Source: Mesostigma viride (taxonomy: Eukaryota; Streptophyta; Mesostigmatophyceae; Mesostigmatales; Mesostigmataceae). From it: a stretch of DNA of 64,000 nt. Where the stretch lies: NCBI GenBank assembly GCA_009746045.1, contig RPFO01000594.1, forward strand, positions 537,501 through 601,500, in the 5' to 3' direction. Below are positions 57,501 to 64,000 of the stretch, in pieces (within the stretch, counting starts at the first letter, position 1; every line of letters starts with the position of its first letter). A program made the position numbers and the translations under genes. The notes under the pieces are model-generated. The model did not search any database and had not been told where the DNA came from. It worked only from the letters and a program-made list of their open reading frames with translations.

Positions 57501-59102
57501 GCACGTGCAGTAAAGGTAGTTGGGTGGTATGGAAGATGAGAGCACGTGCAGTAACGGTTGTTGGGTGGTATGGAATATGAGAGCAAGTGCAGTAAAGGTT
57601 GTTGGGTGGTATTGAAGATGAGAGCACGTGCAGTAAAGGTTGTTGGGTGGTATGGAAGATGAGAGCACGTGCAGTAAAGGTAGTTGGGTGGTATGGAAGA
57701 TGAGAGCACGTGCAGTAAAGGTAGTTGGGTGGTATGGAGGATGAGAGCACGTGCAGTAAAGGTTGTTGGGTGGTATGGCAAATGAATGCATGTGCAGTAA
57801 AGGTTGTTGGGTGGTATGGAAGATGATCGAGAGCACGTGCAGTAAAGGTAGTTGGGTGGTATGGAAGATGAGAGCACGTGCAGTAAAGGTAGTTGGGTGG
57901 TATGGAAGATGAGAGCACGTGCAGTAAAGGTTGTTGGGTGGTATGGAAGATGAGAGCACGTGCAGTAAAGGTAGTTGGGTGGTATGGAAGATGAGAGCAC
58001 GTGCAGTAAAGGTAGTTGGGTGGTATGGAAGATGAGAGCACGTGCAGTTAAGGTTGTTGGGTGGTATGGAATATGAGAGCAAGTGCAGTAACGGTTGTTG
58101 GGTGGTATGGAAGATGAGAGCACGTGCAGTAAAGGTTGTTGGGTGGTATGGAGGATGAGAGCACGTGCAGTAAAGGTTGTTGGGTGGTATGGCAAATGAA
58201 TGCATGTGCAGTAAAGGTTGTTGGGTGGTATGGAAGATGATCGAGAGCACGTGCAGTAAAGGTAGTTGGGTGGTATGGAAGATGAGAGCACGTGCAGTAG
58301 ATGTGGTCATGGATCACCATGCGATGGCGGCTTATGGGCTTGAGAGATTTTGTGGGGCAGAAGTCGAGCTGGGCTGATAGTCACGGGAGCTGCGGGAACG
58401 TGAGCCAGGTCTATGTGCCAGTGCGCTTCCCTGGCCGTGCTCACTGTCTATTACAAGCTAGGGTCCATTGCGAGCAGGAAGTCGTGATTAAGATGTGACC
58501 ATTAGGGCTTAGAGATAGGTTGCTTAATAGGTTGGGAAATAGGATGACAGTTAGGTCTTAGAAATAGGTGCCTCAAAAACAGGGGCTGGCGGTTAAATAC
58601 TGGTCATGAGGTGCTTTTCTGATTTCGGTTCGGATTCTTGGATTGATATCCCATTCAAAGTTGTGAGATGGTGCATGGGCAGGGTCACATTGACACTAGG
58701 GCCACGGGCAGTTAGCACGAGGTCAACAGCACCGAAGCTTTGGCGTGAAATGCGACAAGCCTCCGATCGCCCCAGCCAAAGTGGGGTGTCACGCACAAAC
58801 CTAGCTATGCATACGTATTACGACTGAAGGTAATACGAAAAACTTCAGCTTTTGGTCACGCGTTAGAACGTTCTTGTTGAGGAGCTGTTTTTTTATGAGT
58901 CCACTAACAAAGATTGAGCTGCTGCTGAGCTAGCTGCTCCCTAAACACGCTTTGCTTTGATCCATGATGCACATGCAGGCCCCAATCCCTGGAGTTCATG
59001 GTGCGGGCTTATAATGGCGGTCCTGGGGGTGCCACCTCGTCTGCCACCCTGGCCTACTGGCGAAAGTATCAAGCATGCATCGCAAGTTTCCCAAAGTTCT
59101 AG
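51544..59102 (+). CDS. SLT-domain (lytic transglycosylase/lysozyme-fold) protein, multi-exon
   Basis: Exons: about 51544 or 51573 to 51750 (ending [12 protein letters not shown]), 52295-52348 ([18 protein letters not shown]), 54803-54933, 56442-56555, and 58978 to a TAG at 59100-59102. The 54803 exon reads [20 protein letters not shown] and [16 protein letters not shown]: the catalytic-Glu 'E-S-G-x-x-P' and 'G-L-M-Q' motifs of the SLT family. The 56442 exon gives [20 protein letters not shown] and WLSHYGG. The last exon gives [12 protein letters not shown] and YWRKYQACI. Homologues cleave peptidoglycan glycan strands; in a plant-lineage cell the target is unknown (plastid wall remnant, bacteria or chitin are guesses). 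The intron after 56555 uses a GC donor (CAG-GCAAGT). The last join is off by one base. 5' exons upstream of 51544 are probable. Confidence 0.83.
51751..52294. other. Intron with degenerate GC-rich repeats
   Basis: The intron starts at GTCAGG. It has loose repeats of TTTATAGTGGGACGGGG and GTGCGCTAGCC, and later three copies of TTGCTCACTCACGGCCTTGC near 52185-52255. Confidence 0.5.
52595..53755. repeat. GGGGAT / GGGAGAT G-rich array, about 1.15 kb
   Basis: Units GATGGG, GATGGGG, GATGGGA and GATGGGGG are intermixed, with blocks of pure GGGAGAT and pure GGGGGAT, ending in a run of about 17 G. The whole array is in the intron between SLT exons 52295-52348 and 54803-54933. All six frames are open and none is a gene. 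The density of GGG runs predicts G-quadruplexes on the transcribed RNA strand. Confidence 0.97.
54478..54792. repeat. 7 bp array (ACCCCTC)n then (ACCCCGC)n
   Basis: About 45 units of ACCCCTC pass into ACCCCGC, then into a 17-28 bp pattern with ACCCTTCACTCTCC. It ends just before the acceptor of the SLT exon at 54803. The 7 bp unit is not the Arabidopsis-type telomere repeat. Confidence 0.95.
55060..55264. repeat. 34 bp minisatellite, six copies
   Basis: Unit GCTAAGTAGCCAGAGTGGCT plus TGCCTTCCAGGCAT in the intron after SLT exon 54803-54933. Confidence 0.93.
55535..55705. repeat. 21 bp repeat, about eight copies
   Basis: Units of the form CCTCAGAATAGGCCCATCGT-G with substitutions. The + frame reads a seven-residue cycle ([14 protein letters not shown]). 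Intronic. Confidence 0.85.
56825..58300. repeat. 41 bp array, about 36 copies, inside a GC-AG intron
   Basis: Unit ATGAGAGCACGTGCAGTAAA plus GGTTGTTGGGTGGTATGGAAG. A variant block (GGCAAATGAATGCATGTGCA, then GATGATCGAGAGC) occurs at 57777 and again at 58191, so a ~414 bp (ten-unit) higher-order segment has been duplicated. Frames on - stay long because the repeat lacks stops there. Confidence 0.97.
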
Positions 59103-59160
59103 ATAGGGCATCAGGCACCTGCTTGCAGCCGGCATGCAGCTGTTACAGGGTCAAGAGCAA

Positions 59161-59212
59161 GGGGTGCCAATATGTCCGATATTGCTGAATCTATAGAAGA
59201 TGACTCACCACG
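59161..59212. repeat. Unfilled copy of a duplicated target segment
   Basis: GGGGTGCCAATATGTCCGAT, then ATTGCTGAATCTATAGAAGATGACTCACCAC, matches the flanks of the LINE insertion at 59653-59915 and preserves the sequence without the insertion. Confidence 0.85.
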
Positions 59213-59652
59213 AGACCTAAGTGCGCAGGAGTACTACGCACATACGGACCTACGCGATATTAATTTACTATTTTTTATGAAAGATCTAGTATCGCCGAAA
59301 TAGGCAGGTTGACCACGGCTGGATCGAATCTGGTTGTCTAGTGTGACGTACAAACCTAGAGGACGTAGCCGAAACTAACTAATATCAACCGATCTTACAT
59401 TGTCGTCAGAAAGCAACAAACGTGAAAACGCTAGCTGCCCAAATCTGAGATTCCGCGGAACACAGAAAGTAAGAAAGCCTAGAAGCTACCAGCAAGGAAT
59501 CTAACATAGGACCTTTGGCATGATTTCGCGGCTGTGTGAGTCTCCTGATCCGAAGGCATCTCACTTAACGTTTCGAAACAGCCCAACTGTGAAAAACCTC
59601 TTTACCGGAGAGGGGTGCCAATATGTCTGATAGCTGAATCTATAGAAGATGA

Positions 59653-59915
59653 TGAACAAGGCCAAGTGGGCCCAGGTCATAGAGGACAACGAGCCCCCGC
59701 CTGTGGGGAAGCGCCCGCGTGTGCAAGCCCGTGGGAGGCACGCCAGTGCTGTATAGATAGATGTTGTAGTTAGTAATGTTGTTAGATAGATGTCGTAGGT
59801 AGCTGATGTAGATAGCTTAGACCGGTAGGACTGTTTGCACCCACCCATCCATCCATCGGGGTTAATGCTCCGTGACTCCCCAACGGGAGCACGAGTCTAA
59901 TTAATTAATTAATTA
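59653..59915 (+). mobile_element. 5'-truncated LINE insertion with (TTAA)n tail and 11 bp TSD
   Basis: ATAGAAGATGA is present on the left (59642-59652) and right (59916-59926). The insert contains the last codons of a LINE protein (KRPRVQARGRHAS then TAG), a short 3' UTR and a (TTAA)n tail at 59898-59915. Confidence 0.88.
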
Positions 59916-60026
59916 ATAGAAGATGACTCACCACTTTTCATTCATTAGTTAATTAAGTAAGTAAGTAAGCATCCACAATCCCATGCAGGCGACCCCCGCC
60001 GCCCTAGCACCCTCAGCAACCCCAGC

Positions 60027-60710
60027 CTAGGGGACTAAAGCAGTAGTGTAGAATAGTAAGGCTGAGCCCCCGCTGGCCCAGGCGACGACGCCCCTCCCAC
60101 CCAGACCTGGGTGGACCTGCTCAAGCACCACGCCACCTCCACCACCTCCACCATCGCGGCACAGCTTAAGCAGCAAGCCCTCGACCTCCGCGAGGAGGCC
60201 GACCGCACCCAGCGTAGCCACAATGTCATCGTCAAGCACTTCGACCAGCCGGCAGGTGAGGACTCGACGACCCTTCTTACGGCATTTAAGCGCGACATTC
60301 TTGCCCCCATGCACATTACTGGTGAGCTGCGCATGTCGGCTGTTCGCCTCCCCCGCGCGCGGGGTAAGGCTGGCCCGGCACCCGTGCTCCTGACCTTTAC
60401 GTACATGGCGGACAAGCTGTTGTTTCTTAAAAACCGCAAGAAGCTCTCGAGGACTCACTTCACGCTGGACGACGACCTGACCCTGGCCCAGCAACAACGG
60501 CGACGCGAGCTATGGCCGACCTACCTCCAGATACGGCAAAGCACAGGGGGGAAACCGGTATACTGGAGGGGGGACGTCATCCACGTCGACCACAAGCCTT
60601 GGCAGGCACCCCCAGTCTAGGGAATATAGCAGTAGTGTAGATTAGTAAGGCTTAGCCTACCACGCGGCCCCAGCGCATTGAATTGAATTGAATTGTAACA
60701 TAACTCCGTT
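60027..60710 (+). mobile_element. 5'-truncated L1-ORF1p-like element, (AATTG)n tail
   Basis: The frame from about 60090 to 60620 reads WVDLLKHHATSTTSTIAAQL, RLPRARGKAGPAPVLLTFTY, FLKNRKKLSRTHFTLDDDLT and LAQQQRRRELWPTYLQIRQS. This is the RNA-recognition and C-terminal region of L1-type ORF1 proteins, lacking its N-terminal half. After the stop comes a short 3' UTR and GAATTGAATTGAATTG at 60680-60697, with no endonuclease or RT. It shares AGCAGTAGTGTAGAWTAGT with the intact copy at 61.5 kb. Confidence 0.7.
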
Positions 60711-60929
60711 GGGAGTATATGTAGCACATAGCCCTTGAGAGGGGGGCATATGGCCTATCATACATCCTAAGCTACTTCCTGCAAGGGTGGGGATGTAAAG
60801 GACCCTTGCTCTAGGTGCACCAGGGCACTTGCATTCCCATGATCTTCAAGCTATGCCCAGCGAAGGGGGAGCCTGTCATGGGGGGGAAGATCAGCATAGC
60901 TATACAAAAGCTAGGGCATGGCGTCTCAG

Positions 60930-61309
60930 GGTCCTCACCTGGCGTGCCCCCGGCCGCGCGCGGCAGGGCCGCCACCCGTGGACTTTTCGTGATAGACTCG
61001 GCATGGACATGTGCTACACTAGACGTGACGGGCTCACCCCCGGGCAGCCTCCTGGTTTGTCTGTAATATGGAGGCAGATGGTGCGCAAGGATAGATGGCA
61101 AGTAGTGATGAAGGAGACCACCCCCAAGCCTGTGGGGGCTCCGCGTGTGACCAAGTATGGCATTCATAGCGATTCGGGCCGCGGTGCCCACAACCCTGTA
61201 ACTAGGACCTAGATAGCTTATACCATCCATTCCATCCCATGTTCCCCTCCCACTGAGGACTTATGCTCACGTGACGCAGTCACGTGTCTATTAATTAATT
61301 AATTAATTA
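60930..61309 (+). mobile_element. 5'-truncated LINE insertion with (TTAA)n tail and 12 bp TSD
   Basis: ATGGCGTCTCAG flanks the insert on both sides (60918-60929 and 61310-61321). The insert starts at LTWRAPGRARQGRHPW, so only the last ~90 codons of the LINE protein (ending GAHNPVTRT) plus the 3' UTR are present. It is nearly identical to 63620-63991. Confidence 0.93.
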
Positions 61310-61506
61310 ATGGCGTCTCAGCAGAGAGTTACTCCCTGCATGGGCACTGCATAATTAAATAAAGCTAGGCATCATCTGGAGGGTGGCTCAGCATAGGCAC
61401 ACATGTACATGACTAAAAAGGCTAGGCCTAAGCTGGTGTAGTGCCTGTAGTAGGCGGGCATGTACAAGGCCACTGTCTAACTATTCTACACTACTGCTGT
61501 ATTCCC

Positions 61507-62901
61507 CTAGGCTGGGGCTGGAGTTGCTGGGGCCGCGGTGGTCGAGGTGGTCGCTTGCCAGGGCTTGTGGCCGACGTAGATGGCCGCCCCCTTCCAGTAC
61601 ACCGGCTGGCCCGCCTTGGTCTGCCGGAGCTCGAGGTAGGTCGGCCATAGCTCCCGTCGCCGTTGTTGCTGTGCCAGGGTCAAGTCGTCGTCCACGGTGA
61701 AGTGAGTATTCTCGAGCCGCTTGCGGCGTCTGAGAAACGAAATCTTGTCCGCTGGGCTATCAAAGATGAGAAGAAGCGGAGGCGCCCCTGCCTTACCCCG
61801 CGCGCGGGGGAGGCGGTGGGCGGTCAGCTTGATCTCACCAAGAAGGCCCATGCGTGCAAGGATTTTGTTCTCAAACGCACGTGCAAGCTTCTCGGAATTC
61901 TCACCTTCTTCCATGTCGAAGTTCTTGAGGATGGCGTTGAGGCTGCGTTTGGCGAGCTCGGCCTCCTCGCGGAGGTCAAGCGTCTGCCGCTGGAGCTGGG
62001 CTGCGACGGCGGAGGTGGTGGAGGTGGTGTGTTGCTTAAGCATGTCCGCCCAGGTCGTGATGGGAGGAGCATCGCCGGCCAGGCCAGCCGGGGCTGGCTT
62101 GGCGGCAATGTCCTTCACTGCCTGGGCGGTGAGGCCGGCCGTGTTCTGCAAGACCTCGATAGCGATTGCATTATCCTTGAGGCGCTGGTCGATGTCACGG
62201 AGCTGGGCGGTGATGGAGTCGGTGGAGGCGGAGGGGGGGGGGGTGGAGGCGAGGAGGGTGGCGGTGGCGGTGGGGATGGTGGGAAGCTCAGCAGCCAGCG
62301 TGCCGCCAATTGCCGCCACATCTGCGGCAAGAGGGGTCACGTCACTCACGTGCTGCTCGAAAGCCTCCTTGAGGAGGCCGGTGCGGATGGTGGCTTCGGT
62401 GGGGAAGGTGGGGGGGGGCGGTGGGGAAGCCCAGATCTCTGATTCGGAGCGTCCAACAAGGGAGCAGAGGGCGAAGCGTTGAAGCTTGGGGCGATTCATG
62501 CGGTGAATGATTGGGAGAGCCTCGGCGGGGTCGACGAGCGTGCCATCACCAGGCCAGCGCCCGCGGTTGTGGGACGTGAGGTACACGCACAGGGCTAGAA
62601 GCGAGGCGCGTGACCCGTAAAACACGTCTTCCATGAACCAACTGGGGCGGCGTTGCCAGTATCCGGAGCTGTTGATGTCAAAGGAGATCTCTTCCCAGGG
62701 CGGCTCAGCAGAGCGACTGCGCTTGGGTTCAGGCGAGGCAGATGGCGAGGCAAGCCCGGGAGGCTGGGCGAGCACCAGTGCACGACTAGTGTCACCGTGG
62801 CCATCTGGGCCGGTGTGCAAAGCTGCAGCCGAAGCTGCAGACGTATTTTCATTGCCGAGCGCAGCCGCCAGGCTGCGTTGCGTCGAGAGGCGTTTGCTCA
62901 T
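61507..62901 (-). CDS. Intact L1-ORF1p-like nucleic-acid chaperone, 464 residues
   Basis: Single open frame from ATG (MSKRLSTQRSLAAALGNENT) to a stop at 61507. The N-terminal third is Ser/Pro/Ala-rich with a basic KRSRS patch. The middle has amphipathic helices (ITAQLRDIDQRLKDNAIAIE) that could trimerise. The C-terminal part has RLPRARGKAGAPPLLLIFDS, KISFLRRRKRLENTHFTVDD and DLTLAQQQRRRELWPTYLEL, echoing the RRM plus C-terminal domain of L1 ORF1p, followed by GQPVYWKGAAIYVGHKPW. ORF1p binds element RNA and supports target-primed reverse transcription. No RT follows within the window (downstream is lower coordinates), so it may be an ORF1-only element or the rest is lost. Confidence 0.75.
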   Translation of the reverse strand: MSKRLSTQRSLAAALGNENTSAASAAALHTGPDGHGDTSRALVLAQPPGLASPSASPEPKRSRSAEPPWEEISFDINSSGYWQRRPSWFMEDVFYGSRASLLALCVYLTSHNRGRWPGDGTLVDPAEALPIIHRMNRPKLQRFALCSLVGRSESEIWASPPPPPTFPTEATIRTGLLKEAFEQHVSDVTPLAADVAAIGGTLAAELPTIPTATATLLASTPPPSASTDSITAQLRDIDQRLKDNAIAIEVLQNTAGLTAQAVKDIAAKPAPAGLAGDAPPITTWADMLKQHTTSTTSAVAAQLQRQTLDLREEAELAKRSLNAILKNFDMEEGENSEKLARAFENKILARMGLLGEIKLTAHRLPRARGKAGAPPLLLIFDSPADKISFLRRRKRLENTHFTVDDDLTLAQQQRRRELWPTYLELRQTKAGQPVYWKGAAIYVGHKPWQATTSTTAAPATPAPA

Positions 62902-63140
62902 CGTATATTGCGTAATAGCTTCGGAAAATTACATCAGCATGTGCGTCGTAGAAAGACACATCGATTGTGATATTCACGGCTAAATTCGGGGCTCAAACGT
63001 GAAAGTTATGAGCTCCGCCGTCAGCCATGGCTACCTCGTGGCTCGTGGCTGCAATTTTAACGCTGGGCCCCGGCCAGCGCATGTGCGCCCATAATGGCCA
63101 TGGATGATGCATTTAAGAATTTAGCCAAGCCATGCCTATA

Positions 63141-63991
63141 ATAGACGATGCCGAGGTCAACTACCCTACTTCAGGCCGCTTCAAGCTGCTCGGCAGTTGG
63201 CTTCCTGACTGCGAGGACGACATGACGACACGGATCGGCATGGCGTGGGCGCACCTCCATGACCACCGCCGCTGGTGGAGCAACCCCGCCCTACCCCGGA
63301 TCGTCAAGCGTGACCTCTTCAAGGTCGTCATTCTGACGATCCTGACCTACGGCGCCGAGACGTGGACACTGATGCAGGAGCTGGAGCAACGACTCGACGG
63401 CGCCGTCACCAAGATGCTGCGCAAGGCCCTTAACATCCCCTTTGGTTTGCACGTTAGTAATGAGGATTTGTACGCTGATTTGCCCTATGTTTCCCACATT
63501 ATTAGGCACAGGCGCCTGGGCCTAGCCGGGCACCTGGCCCGCACAGATCAGGTAGATACATCAGATAGACTAGCTGGCACCAAGCCCGCCCAGCCTGGGC
63601 GATATGTCCTCACCTGGCGTGCCCCGGCCGCGCGCGGCAGGGCCGCCACCCGTGGACTTTTCGTGATAGACTCGGCATGGACATGTGCTACACTAGACGT
63701 GACGGGCTCACACCCGGGCAGCCTCCTGGTTTGTCTGTAATATGGAGGCAGATGGTGCGCAAGGATAGATGGCAAGTAGTGATGAAGGAGACCACCCCCA
63801 AGCCTGTGGGGGCTCCGCGTGTGACCAAGTATGGCATTCATAGCGATTCGGGCCGCGGTGCCCACACCCCTGTAACTAGGACCTAGATAGCTTATACCAT
63901 CCATTCCATCCCATGTTCCCCTCCCACTGAGGACTTATGCTCACGTGACGCAGTCACGTGTCTATTAATTAATTAATTAATTAATTAATTA
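63141..63991 (+). mobile_element. 5'-truncated LINE insertion, C-terminal protein region, TSD cut by window end
   Basis: ATGCCTATA stands on both sides (63132-63140 and 63992-64000), and the second copy reaches the window edge. The frame reads RFKLLGSWLPDCEDDMTTRI, VILTILTYGAETWTL, LGLAGHLARTDQVDTSDRLA, then PGRYVLTW. Compared with 60930-61309 it has one C fewer in GTGCCCCGG, which shifts the frame so the end of the protein is lost. The tail is (TTAA)n at 63964-63991. Confidence 0.92.
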
Positions 63992-64000
63992 ATGCCTATA

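Overview
This is nuclear DNA from a eukaryote. Every recognisable gene is broken into short exons with GT-AG (once GC-AG) junctions and matching phases, introns are packed with micro- and minisatellites, and there are LINE retrotransposons with target-site duplications. Gene content (a root-cap-like domain, and an SLT lysozyme-fold protein ending in the RAYNGGP motif usual for green-lineage homologues) favours a green alga or another plant-lineage protist. I cannot name the species from sequence alone.

Layout. (1) 260-8047, + strand: 3' part of a secreted or surface protein gene, at least nine exons, with an HYR domain followed by a root-cap/VWD-like domain; its 5' end lies outside the window. 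(2) 8.4-12.2 kb: two decayed LINE copies and a 400 bp terminal-inverted-repeat element. (3) 13073-47266, - strand: a ~34 kb gene for a BK/Slo-type potassium channel. I rebuilt 25 exons plus one tentative exon. Reading phase is continuous across all of them: voltage sensor, TVGYGD pore, RCK1, a long linker, RCK2 and a coiled-coil tail. (4) 48.6-51.5 kb: no convincing gene. (5) about 51.54-59.10 kb, + strand: an SLT (lytic transglycosylase/lysozyme-like) gene with five exons seen. (6) 59.1-64 kb: retroelement graveyard with three 5'-truncated LINE insertions, each with (TTAA)n tails and 9-12 bp target-site duplications, plus two copies of an L1-ORF1p-like gene, one intact.

The most unusual feature is a recurring link between tandem repeats and exon-intron junctions. 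At many exons of both the channel gene and the HYR gene, the last 10-25 bp of the exon together with its 5' splice site has been copied in tandem into the start of the following intron, giving rows of two to eight potential donors. The same happens at the stop codon of the channel gene and at one acceptor. Many other introns hold large tandem arrays (10, 16, 22, 26, 33, 38, 41, 69 and 72 bp units; up to 2.2 kb), which account for most of the long open frames in the window.
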